A DNA stretch of 64,000 nucleotides. It comes from Oceanisphaera sp. IT1-181. Its GTDB lineage: Bacteria; Pseudomonadota; Gammaproteobacteria; Enterobacterales; Aeromonadaceae. The stretch spans positions 1,173,001 to 1,237,000 of the forward strand of contig NZ_CP136856.1 in assembly GCF_033807535.1 (NCBI RefSeq), read 5' to 3'. Shown here one piece after another: positions 24,908 through 32,765 of this stretch. Each line of letters begins with the position of its first letter. The stretch's first letter is position 1. The position numbers and the translations under genes are program-made. Under the pieces are notes generated by a model. That model did no database searches and was not told where the DNA came from. It worked only from the letters and a program-made list of their open reading frames with translations.

Positions 24908-24933
24908 AAAAAGAGCGCTTAGGCGCTCTTTTT
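24908..24933 (+). terminator. Terminator of the Tsx/OmpK-like gene
   Basis: AAAAAGAGCGC (24908-24918) and GCGCTCTTTTT (24923-24933) around TTAG; symmetrical, so it could act on both strands. A second smaller hairpin TAACCGT/AACGGTTA lies just before it. Confidence 0.92.
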
Positions 24934-25035
24934 GCGTCTGCGCTCTAACGGATAAGGGCGTAACCTTAACTACCGAGCTCGTTCGTCGCATCGCTAATTG
25001 TTGTCGTTGTCATAATGATTTACGCCTGCGGCGTA

Positions 25036-25058
25036 GCGAGAACAAGTGTTCGCCTACA
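25036..25058. repeat. 23-bp fragment shared with the repeat element at 53542-53669
   Basis: GCGAGAACAAGTGTTCGCC followed by TACA is identical to the last 23 bp of the element ending at 53669. It includes the palindrome GAACAAGTGTTC-like core and the CTACA end. Confidence 0.7.
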
Positions 25059-25197
25059 CGTGGCTTAAAGGCAGGTAGGAAAGTTAAGCTAGTTGACAGT
25101 AAGTGCTTAAGAGTTAAGGGCGAGAGCAAAAGAAGGATGAGGCAAACGCCTCATCCTTCTCAAATTTAATGCTTGGTCGACTCATTAACCACAGAGC

Positions 25198-25782
25198 TTA
25201 ATAAGAATCTTTAATGCGGCTTTCTGCTCTAGGGTCAACCGAGCTTGCGTTTGCAGTACTCGGCTCAGACGGACTTGCTGCTTCTTCTACCTTGCTGGCT
25301 TTGGGCACTTTGGAGCCAAAAGGGTAGCGTCTATGTGTAAAAATGTAATGGTAGACACTGGCAAAGCCGACCATAAATAAGGTGCCGAATAAGGTAGGCA
25401 AGATAAAGTCCAACGGCACTAAGTCAGGATCCGCTAAGTAAATCAAAATAGGGTTGGCACCAGCGGGCGGATGCAGGGTGTCAGTTAGCACCATTAAGGT
25501 AAAACTTAAGCCAAAGCAAACGGCTAAACCAATCATGGGATCGGGAATAAATTTTAAGCCAATCACAGACAACACTGTGGTTAACAGATGCCCTAAAATC
25601 ACGTGTTTAGGTCGAGAAAGCGGCGCTGACGGCAGTAACAACAACAGTACTAAGGTGGCACCCAGGGGGGCACTGAGCACCATAAAGTGTGTCCAGTTTT
25701 TCAGATAGCTCAGCACGATTACGGCGGTGAACGCGGCGAGTCCGGCGAGCGTTGCATCGCGCAGTCGATGTTTAAAGTGCAT
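25198..25782 (-). CDS. HPP-family membrane protein
   Basis: A 194-residue protein with four to five hydrophobic helices (AGLAAFTAVIVLSYL, GATLVLLLLLPSAP, MIGLAVCFGLSFTLMVLT, FILPTLFGTLFMVGFASVYH). The signature LHPPAGANP gives the HPP family its name. Some plant and cyanobacterial members carry nitrite; the bacterial role is generally unknown. The C-terminal 45 residues are hydrophilic and low in complexity (KASKVEEAASPSEPSTANAS). Transcribed alone. Confidence 0.85.
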   Translation of the reverse strand: MHFKHRLRDATLAGLAAFTAVIVLSYLKNWTHFMVLSAPLGATLVLLLLLPSAPLSRPKHVILGHLLTTVLSVIGLKFIPDPMIGLAVCFGLSFTLMVLTDTLHPPAGANPILIYLADPDLVPLDFILPTLFGTLFMVGFASVYHYIFTHRRYPFGSKVPKASKVEEAASPSEPSTANASSVDPRAESRIKDSY

Positions 25783-26128
25783 AGAACCTCAATAAAAGAG
25801 TGATGCGGTAAGTGGATACAGCTAGGGTTAAAATTGTATTCAAAATGCAACTAAAATAAAAGCCGCGCCTACAACTCTATAGGCATAACTTAGTGCTGCC
25901 CCCGATACGGCCAATTTGCGCGAGTTTGAGCAGCGAGTCGAGCGTTAGCCATGCCAAGCCATAGTTAGCCATAAAGATCTTAAGGCGAAGGGTGCGGTTT
26001 TGGGAGGGTCTACTCTTTAATAAGAGACTTAACTAGGACTATATTCTAACAGAAAGTCTGTTTTTTGAGCGTTAAAACTTAAAAAGCCTCAAAACTGCTG
26101 TATTAGTCAGCAGTTAAACATTTAGCTA
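25783..26128. other. Intergenic region before tRNA-Ser
   Basis: No coding frame is supported. The only clear structure is an 8-bp inverted repeat AACTGCTG (26093-26100)/CAGCAGTT (26108-26115), 14 bp upstream of the tRNA promoter -35 element. Confidence 0.5.
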
Positions 26129-26157
26129 TTTACAGTGCTCCTCGCTATCAGTATTAT
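26129..26157 (+). promoter_or_regulatory. Promoter of tRNA-Ser
   Basis: TTTACA (26129-26134), a 17-base spacer, then TATTAT (26152-26157); the mature tRNA starts 12 bases later. Confidence 0.75.
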
Positions 26158-26168
26158 TCGTCTCGTTC

Positions 26169-26259
26169 GGAGGGGTGGCAGAGTGGTTGAATGCACCGGT
26201 CTTGAAAACCGGCATGGGTTTATAGCCCATCCAGGGTTCAAATCCCTGCTCCTCCGCCA
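26169..26259 (+). tRNA. tRNA-Ser(TGA)
   Basis: A 91-nt tRNA with a long variable arm (CATGGGTTTATAGCCCATC region), encoded CCA, T-loop GTTCAAATC, and anticodon loop CTTGAAA with anticodon TGA. Acceptor stem GGAGGGG/CTCCTCC with one G-U pair. Confidence 0.97.
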
Positions 26260-26267
26260 AAAAAACG

Positions 26268-26300
26268 AAAAAGGCCTTGCTGCAAAGCAAGGTCTTTTTT
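26268..26300 (+). terminator. Terminator of tRNA-Ser
   Basis: AAAAAGGCCTTGCT pairs with AGCAAGGTCTTTTT around GCAA, with a six-base T-run, starting 9 bp after the tRNA. Confidence 0.93.
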
Positions 26301-26504
26301 GTGTCTGTTTTTTAAGTACCGGTAAGTACTGTGAGGGGCGAGGTGTAAAGGGTGAAGTAGACGAGATGAGCCAAACCAAACACACCCACCCTAAATCTTT
26401 AATGTTTCTGGCCGGCTCATCTAGATGCAAAACGCCGCTTAAGCTTTGTCTGTGACAGAGGTTAAGCGGCGTAGTTTATAAGCTAGTTTCAGCGCCGGTG
26501 CTAC

Positions 26505-27671
26505 TTAGCGAGTTTCTATGGCGCTAATCATGCGATCCAAGGCTTCTTCTAACATGGCGCGGGTGCAGCCAAAGTTAAGGCGAATAAAGTCACTGCCACC
26601 AAATTGTCCGCCTGATGAAACGCCCACTCCCGCTTGTTCAAAAAAGCCAATCGGATCTTCAAGATCTAGACCACTGATATCAATCCACGCCAAGTAAGTG
26701 GCTTCTGGTGAGAGCACTTTAACACCTGGCACCTGATTAAGGCGCTCTACCAGCAGGTCGCGGTTTTGGCGTAAATATACTAACTGGGCGGCCAGCCAGT
26801 CGTCACCGTCTTGATAGGCGGCTTCGGCGGCCACAAATCCTAATAAGTTCACATCTGCCATAATGCCGCGCGCCGCGCGAGTGAAACGATTACGCAATTC
26901 AGGATTAGGGATAATGGCAAATGAGCAGCACAGTCCGGCAATGTTAAAAGTCTTGCTTGGTGCCATTAAAATCACACTGCGATTAGCCGCATCATCATTT
27001 AAGGCGGCATACGGAATATGCGGCTTACCTTCGTCGAGCAATAAGTCACAGTGAATTTCATCAGAGCACACAATCACATTGTGACGCGCGGCAATCTCAT
27101 TGATGGCCAGTAATTCCGCTTCGCTATAAATAGTGCCGCCCGGATTATGGGGGTTACACAGCAGAAATAAGTCGCTGTGTTTGGCTTGCTCTTCTAACTG
27201 CGCTAAATCCAGCAACCAACGGCCATCAACCTCTACCATGTCTACATAAGCGGCTTTGCGCCCATGAAAGCCCGGCGCGTGTAAAAACGGATAGTAAATC
27301 GGCTTAACGGTAATGATATTACTGTTGGGCGCTGTAAAGGTTTCACACGCCAGATTCAGAGCTGGCACCACTCCTGGCATATAGACCAGCCAGTCAGCTT
27401 CAATTTTCCAGTTATAGCGATCGCTCATGCGCTGGATAATAAGCTCAGTTAATTGTGGGCTAGGGCGGCTATAACCAAAGATGCCATGCTCAACGCGCTT
27501 AGCGAGGGCTTCTATGACCGCCGGTGGTGCTTTAAATTCTGTATCCGCAACCCACATGGGCAAAATGTCTGTGCCTTCGTATTTAAGCCATTTTAAGGCG
27601 CGCGTTGGGCGACGGTCTATCTGCTGATCAAAATCAAACACTTGGGTTTTACACTCCGGACTGTTAAGCAT
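26505..27671 (-). CDS. PLP-dependent cystathionine beta-lyase, PatB/MalY type
   Basis: A 388-residue class I/II aminotransferase-fold C-S lyase. The start DFDQQIDRRPTRALKW and LPMWVADTEFKAPPAV are PatB/MalY landmarks. Others are NPHNPGGTIYS, CSDEIHCDLLLD and the Schiff-base lysine region MAPSKTFNIAGL. Such enzymes cleave cystathionine and cysteine S-conjugates; E. coli MalY additionally inhibits MalT, but no maltose genes are near. AAGGA lies before the ATG at 27671. The LysR-type gene upstream reads in the same direction. Confidence 0.9.
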   Translation of the reverse strand: MLNSPECKTQVFDFDQQIDRRPTRALKWLKYEGTDILPMWVADTEFKAPPAVIEALAKRVEHGIFGYSRPSPQLTELIIQRMSDRYNWKIEADWLVYMPGVVPALNLACETFTAPNSNIITVKPIYYPFLHAPGFHGRKAAYVDMVEVDGRWLLDLAQLEEQAKHSDLFLLCNPHNPGGTIYSEAELLAINEIAARHNVIVCSDEIHCDLLLDEGKPHIPYAALNDDAANRSVILMAPSKTFNIAGLCCSFAIIPNPELRNRFTRAARGIMADVNLLGFVAAEAAYQDGDDWLAAQLVYLRQNRDLLVERLNQVPGVKVLSPEATYLAWIDISGLDLEDPIGFFEQAGVGVSSGGQFGGSDFIRLNFGCTRAMLEEALDRMISAIETR

Positions 27672-27859
27672 GGGGGTTCCTTGGGCTAAAGTAGGAGCTT
27701 CAGCATAAGGAAGCCATTGGCCGCTGGCAAGACTATGCCTGAGCTGAGGCTTAGCTAGGAGGCAAGGTTAGGCTCAGGTTAGGGGGCCGTTAGGCTTAAA
27801 AGCTGGATAAGTTTGGGCAGAGATATAAGAGGCACTAGACTTTAATGTGGACCACCAGT

Positions 27860-28738
27860 TTAGGCGGCGGTGTAGTGCTGGCGGATCAAAGTTAGCAATA
27901 AGCTGGCTGCAGGACCAGGTGGGGTGGCGTGCGGTAAAATAAGGTGGGTAAAGCGCTTGCGCAACGCTTGGTTCGCCATCGGTAACCGCACCAGCAACCG
28001 AGCTTCCAATAACGGCGTGATCACTTCCAACGGTAGCCAAGCAAAGCCCACACCTCGACGTAATAAAGACAGCGTATCGTGTAAGTGATTGATCACCCAG
28101 CGCTGTTTAGCGCGCTCCCAGCCTTGTTCTGCCTCTTTGCCTTCGGCCAGTACTAGCTCCAGTTCCGAGTCTAGATCGTAGGCGGTAACCTCATTAAGCC
28201 CAGTCAGCGGGTGCTCAGGCGCACAGACCGGCACGTAAACCGTGGTCAATAAGGGTAAACAGGTCACGCCGGCATAAGTCTGGCTGGCAAATACCATGTC
28301 GGCGGCTTGCTTGGTGATCACCGCCTGACAACCAGCGGGTTGAGCTTCAATTAAATGAATACGACAACCGCGCGAGCGCTGGGAGAAGTCACTCAAGGCT
28401 TGATACAAAGGTTGGCGCGGCAGTGAGGCTTCCACCACTATGCGCAGCAAAGACTCCCAGCCGCTGGCTAGCACATCCGCAAGCAGCTCTAACTCTTCTA
28501 TGCCTTGTGTTAATTGGCGTGAGCGGCGTAAAAACACCTCACCTTCTGGAGTGAGGTAGGCTTTACGCCCTTTTACTTCGAGCAGGGCAATGCCTAAGCC
28601 TTGTTGCAGCTTGGCCACCGCATGATTGAGCGAAGACTGGCTTTTGTTCAGTATCTCGGCGGCTTGGGCATAGCCGCCATGATCGACCACGGCTTGAAAA
28701 ATGCGCCACTGCTCTAGCGTACTCTTAGGACGATACAT
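27860..28738 (-). CDS. LysR-family transcriptional regulator
   Basis: A 292-residue regulator. The N-terminal winged helix is at about 6-62 (TLEQWRIFQAVVDHGGYAQA, then SQSSLNHAVAKLQ), and the effector-binding domain starts near 90. The ATG at 28738 has AAGGA 7 bases upstream, so it is preferred to a start at 28774. It is 188 bp upstream of the PatB/MalY gene on the same strand, and the yciK gene follows in tail-to-head order behind it, so no divergent target shows itself. Confidence 0.88.
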   Translation of the reverse strand: MYRPKSTLEQWRIFQAVVDHGGYAQAAEILNKSQSSLNHAVAKLQQGLGIALLEVKGRKAYLTPEGEVFLRRSRQLTQGIEELELLADVLASGWESLLRIVVEASLPRQPLYQALSDFSQRSRGCRIHLIEAQPAGCQAVITKQAADMVFASQTYAGVTCLPLLTTVYVPVCAPEHPLTGLNEVTAYDLDSELELVLAEGKEAEQGWERAKQRWVINHLHDTLSLLRRGVGFAWLPLEVITPLLEARLLVRLPMANQALRKRFTHLILPHATPPGPAASLLLTLIRQHYTAA

Positions 28739-28811
28739 ACACTTTCCTTGTGTTATCAACATCCGCTCTCGCATCGGTAAGTAAATTTAAGACCTAGATC
28801 CTATGCCGATC

Positions 28812-29573
28812 TTAGACTTTACGTTGTACTTTATCAGGTTGGGCATCGAGGGATTGGCCGTTGACGGTCACGCTGTCTTTGCCCATCAAATACAAGTACA
28901 GCGGCATAATCTCAGCGGCGGTGCGCAAGCTCATCGGATCTTCACCTGGATAAGCACGAGATCGCATATCGGTACGGGTGGCGCCGGGGTTAATGCAGTT
29001 GGCGCGCACTGAGCTGTTGCTTAGCTCATCGGCCAGCACTTGCATCATGCCTTCGGTGGCAAATTTTGAAATTGCATAACTGCCCCAATAAGCACGGCCT
29101 TGTTTACCCACGCCTGAGCTGGTGTAAACAATGGATGAGTCGGGGGTGGCTTTTAACAAGGGCAATAACGCTTGAGTCAGTAAAAACTGTGACTTTAGGT
29201 TAACCTGCATCACCTGATCCCACTCATCTTCACCGATCATTTCAAACGGGCCCAATACGCTCAGATGACTGGCATTAAATAATACCCCATCTAAGCGGCC
29301 AAATTGCTGCTTTAGGGTTTCTGCCAAGTCTTGATAATGATTTTTAGTAGCGCCATTTAAATCCAGCGGAATAATGGCTGGCTCTGGGCTACCTTGAGCG
29401 AGCAGTTCATCGTAAACCGCTTCCAATTTTTTCACGGTTTTGCCGAGTAATATTACGGTGGCACCGTGGGCTCCATATTGGAGTGCGGCTTGGCGACCAA
29501 TGCCATCGCCTGCGCCAGTAATCAAAATGACTTTATTTGCGAGTAAATCCGGGGCTGCGTGATAATCGAGCAT
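28812..29573 (-). CDS. yciK: YciK-family short-chain oxidoreductase
   Basis: A 253-residue NAD(P)-dependent SDR. The cofactor loop is TGAGDGIG, then FNAS, catalytic YTSSGVGKQGRAYWGSYAISK (Ser, Tyr and Lys), and NPGATRTDMR. The opening YHAAPDLLANKVILITGAGD is typical of YciK, a conserved SDR of unknown substrate, usually near btuR, sohB and topA. Here it diverges from sohB, with 206 bp between the starts. Confidence 0.9.
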   Translation of the reverse strand: MLDYHAAPDLLANKVILITGAGDGIGRQAALQYGAHGATVILLGKTVKKLEAVYDELLAQGSPEPAIIPLDLNGATKNHYQDLAETLKQQFGRLDGVLFNASHLSVLGPFEMIGEDEWDQVMQVNLKSQFLLTQALLPLLKATPDSSIVYTSSGVGKQGRAYWGSYAISKFATEGMMQVLADELSNSSVRANCINPGATRTDMRSRAYPGEDPMSLRTAAEIMPLYLYLMGKDSVTVNGQSLDAQPDKVQRKV

Positions 29574-29779
29574 CTGAGCTGAGTTCTCTTAATAACAGGT
29601 GATAGTGGGATCAAACCAGACTCTGGGCTGGGATGCTAGTGCTAACGAGCAAAAATGACGAGTCAATACTGCCTTATCAGCCGCTTAAGAGGCTGATAAG
29701 TAAAATGACCGTTGGTGTTCTGGGCCAAGGCTTTTACAATGAGCCTCATTAGGCTTTATGTCTGTCTCAAGGAAACCTC

Positions 29780-30802
29780 ATGTTAGATTTTTTTTACCAT
29801 TATGGCCTGTTTGCCGCTAAAACCCTGACCTTAGTACTGGCCATAGGGTTTGTTATAGCCCTAATTACTAATGCCGCGACCAAACAAAAGCGCGGCGCTA
29901 ATCGGCTGGTGTTAGAGGATGTAAGTAGCGATTTACGTCAACAAAGCCAACAACTACAACTGGCTTGTGCGCTTAATGATCATGAGCGCAAGCAGTTAAA
30001 ACAACAATTTAAAGCCGTGGCTAAGGCCGACAAAAAAGCCAGTGATGATAAAGCACGTCTTTATGTGTTGGATTTTAATGGCAGCATGGACGCTCATGAA
30101 GTGAGTGGCTTAAGCCGAGAGATCACCGGCTTATTGCAATTGGCTAAGGCGGGCGATGACGTACTGGTGCGTTTGGAGTCTGGCGGCGGCGTGGTGCACG
30201 GTTATGGCTTAGGCGCAGCCGAGCTGGCTCGCATTAAGGCACACGGTCTGCACTTAACGGTAGCGGTAGATAAAGTGGCCGCCAGTGGTGGTTATATGAT
30301 GGCCTGTGTGGCCGAACGCATTATTGCCGCTCCTTTTGCTATCGTCGGCTCCATTGGCGTGGTGGCCCAAATGCCTAACTTTAATAAATTTTTGAAAAAT
30401 AAAGACATAGACGTAGAGCTGCACACGGCGGGCGCCTACAAGCGTACCCTGACGTTATTTGGTGAAAATGACGATGCGGGTCGCGCTAAGTTTCAAGAAG
30501 AGCTGGAAGTGATCCATCATAGATTTAAAGACTTTATCGCCGCGAATCGCCCCGCACTGGCACTGGAAAAAGTCGCCACCGGCGAGCACTGGTTGGGCAC
30601 AGATGCCCTTGAGTTAGGTTTGGTGGATGAATTGTCGACCAGCAGTGAGTATTTGTTAAGCCAAAGCGCCAATAAACGGGTGATCCGCCTGCATTATCAG
30701 CCGAAGAAAAACCTCAAAGAAAAGCTCACCCAAGCGGTAGAGCTCGGCATCAGCCGTGCGGTACTTAAATTCATCTCCGCCGCCCAACGCCCGTTTAGCT
30801 AA
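29780..30802 (+). CDS. sohB: Inner-membrane peptidase SohB (S49 family)
   Basis: A 340-residue putative signal-peptide peptidase of the SppA/SohB family. Residues 10-30 form a membrane anchor (FAAKTLTLVLAIGFVIALIT). A charged coiled-coil stretch (about 45-85) follows, then the protease domain. The nucleophile Ser is in KVAASGGYMMA and the Lys is in TAGAYKRTLTLFGENDD. AAGGAAA precedes the ATG. E. coli sohB, a multicopy suppressor of htrA defects, is likewise near topA. Confidence 0.94.
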   Translation: MLDFFYHYGLFAAKTLTLVLAIGFVIALITNAATKQKRGANRLVLEDVSSDLRQQSQQLQLACALNDHERKQLKQQFKAVAKADKKASDDKARLYVLDFNGSMDAHEVSGLSREITGLLQLAKAGDDVLVRLESGGGVVHGYGLGAAELARIKAHGLHLTVAVDKVAASGGYMMACVAERIIAAPFAIVGSIGVVAQMPNFNKFLKNKDIDVELHTAGAYKRTLTLFGENDDAGRAKFQEELEVIHHRFKDFIAANRPALALEKVATGEHWLGTDALELGLVDELSTSSEYLLSQSANKRVIRLHYQPKKNLKEKLTQAVELGISRAVLKFISAAQRPFS

Positions 30803-30929
30803 GCCCTTCGGGCCGCGATACGCTTTAAGCCTTATGCCGTCAGCTAACAACAGCTCCAAACCCTGTAGGCCAGCGCGCTCGCCGTTGGCCTTAACTTACA
30901 GCGCGTAGCATATGGCTTATAGCGTTCAG

Positions 30930-32327
30930 TTAGCGCTGAAACTCATACACACTGCCCAAGTTTAGAATTTGGCTGAGCTCATCCAGTGCGCTGCGTGATT
31001 CCTGCAACAAGTTGGGGTCGCGCAAATCACTCAGGCTTAACCGGTCGCGATAATGTGTCTCAACCCAGCGGTTGAGCCGCGTAAAGAGCGTCTCGTCCAG
31101 TAAGCAGGCGGGGTTAGTGGCCGCCAACTCTGCTTGATTTAACGCTACCCGCAAGCGCAAGCAAGCGGGGCCACCGCCATTGCGCATACTTTGTTTTACA
31201 TCCATAAAGTACACGTCTTTAATGGGCGTATTAAGGCTGAGCAGCTTATCCAGATAAGCGCTGACGCTGGGCGTATGGGCGCATTCCAAAGGCGCAATAA
31301 TCACCATGTGACCGGGGCTTATCGTTACAATTTGAGTGTTGAATAAATAGCTGCTGATGGCATCGGCCAGTGGCACATCTGCTTCACTGACTTCAATAAA
31401 GTAGAGTTCATTGTTTGCTAACTCAGTGTTCTTTACCCCAGAGCTTGGCAACTTGGCTTGAATGGCGGCCAGCGTAGCTTTACTGTCTAAAAACGCCGAC
31501 TCATGAAAAAACAGCACATTTTGGTTGCCCACCGCAATCACATCATTATGAAATACCCCTTGGTCGATAATGGCCGGGTTTTGGGCAATAAATAGCGTGT
31601 TATGTTCACTTAAACCGTGCAATCGAGCTACGGCTCGCGAGGCCTCTAGCGTTTGGCGTGCCGGATAGCGCTGAGGCGCAGGTAAGTGTGGATTAAAGGC
31701 GCTGCGCCCGTATACAAATAGCTCAAGTCCAGGTGCGTGATAATCAGTACACAGCCGTGTGTGATTAGCCGCACCTTCGTCGCCAAATGCGTCTTGGCTG
31801 GGTAGCGCAGGATGATGACAAAAAAACTCATCATTATTAAATACCTGACTCAAGATACGACCGGTAACGGGATGTTCGATGGCGCGATGAAACTTATTAT
31901 TAAGATTCGCGGGCGTAAAGTGCACCCGATTATCTTGAGTGTCGGCGCTGGGGGATACGGTGGCCGCATTAGCGGTCCACATGCTGGAGGCGGAGCTACA
32001 AGCGGCCAATAATGCTGGGTTTTCGCGATAGGCCTTGTCTAGCACTTGAGCGTCAGTGCCGCTAAAACCGAGCTGGCGCAGGGTATGCACATCGGGGCGT
32101 TCTTGAGGCGCTAATACCCCTTGAATTAAGCCTAAATCGCTTAAGCTCTTCATCTTTTGTAAGCCTTGTAGCGCGGCTTGTTTTGGATTTGAGCTCGCTT
32201 GTGCGCTACCTTGTGAGGCAATATTGCCGTAAGACAGGCCCGCGTAGTTGTGAGTGGGGCCCACTAGGCCATCAAAATTGGCTTCGAATGAGGTTGCTCT
32301 ACCCCGATTATGCGCCGGCAAAGTCAT
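30930..32327 (-). CDS. astB: N-succinylarginine dihydrolase
   Basis: The second enzyme of the arginine succinyltransferase pathway, which hydrolyses N2-succinylarginine to succinylornithine, CO2 and two ammonia. It belongs to the guanidino-group-modifying superfamily. The 465-residue product has EANFDGLVGPTHNYAGLSYGN at its start, FHNDVIAVGNQNVLFFHE, and the catalytic cysteine region NGGGPACLRLRVAL. AAGGAG lies 8 bases before the ATG at 32327, which gives a slightly longer N terminus than E. coli AstB (about 447 residues). It is separate from astE and placed between sohB and topA, without astC, astA or astD nearby. Confidence 0.95.
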   Translation of the reverse strand: MTLPAHNRGRATSFEANFDGLVGPTHNYAGLSYGNIASQGSAQASSNPKQAALQGLQKMKSLSDLGLIQGVLAPQERPDVHTLRQLGFSGTDAQVLDKAYRENPALLAACSSASSMWTANAATVSPSADTQDNRVHFTPANLNNKFHRAIEHPVTGRILSQVFNNDEFFCHHPALPSQDAFGDEGAANHTRLCTDYHAPGLELFVYGRSAFNPHLPAPQRYPARQTLEASRAVARLHGLSEHNTLFIAQNPAIIDQGVFHNDVIAVGNQNVLFFHESAFLDSKATLAAIQAKLPSSGVKNTELANNELYFIEVSEADVPLADAISSYLFNTQIVTISPGHMVIIAPLECAHTPSVSAYLDKLLSLNTPIKDVYFMDVKQSMRNGGGPACLRLRVALNQAELAATNPACLLDETLFTRLNRWVETHYRDRLSLSDLRDPNLLQESRSALDELSQILNLGSVYEFQR

Positions 32328-32765
32328 TGGCTGGCTCCTTAGGTCTGTATGCAGGTTAAGTGTTTGCAGTGAGGGCTTATGTTAGGGCTTACCTTTTATA
32401 GAACGAAAATTATCGTGCGAGAATATCGTGCGAAAAAGTAGTACTAAAATGGCGGCTTTGAGCCTTTGCGCCATTATAGGTGGCTTTCTATATGAGTTGT
32501 AACTTAACATTAACAGCATAGGCTTGGCTTTTGGAGGCATCCGCAAAGCTCAAGCCACATAATGCATAAAAAGCGGACGAACAGTCAGCGTAACTAAAAA
32601 ACCGGTTGATTCCTGTTGGTATCAAGGTGTTAATAAGTACATATAAATTCAATTCATTTTTTCCGGGCAAGTTTGCATTTCACGGCATTTTCACTTATAC
32701 AGCCGTTATCACCTTGCCGCCGGACCCCATTTTGGGGCCAGACCTGAAGGATAGAAACGCGCTTT
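32328..32765. other. Intergenic region between astB and topA
   Basis: It holds the divergent control regions of astB and topA. Near 32410-32436 the 12-bp motif ATCGTGCGAGAA/ATCGTGCGAAAA occurs twice in tandem. A GGCCCC/GGGGCC-like hairpin (CCCCATTTTGGGG) lies in the topA leader near 32726. No coding frame is convincing. Confidence 0.5.

Noticed and set aside
26135..26455. A 106-codon plus-strand frame over the tRNA-Ser
   Set aside because: It reads through the tRNA and its terminator, without similarity or ribosome site.
32488..32670. A 60-codon minus-strand frame between astB and topA
   Set aside because: No ribosome site or recognisable sequence, and it lies in the shared control region.
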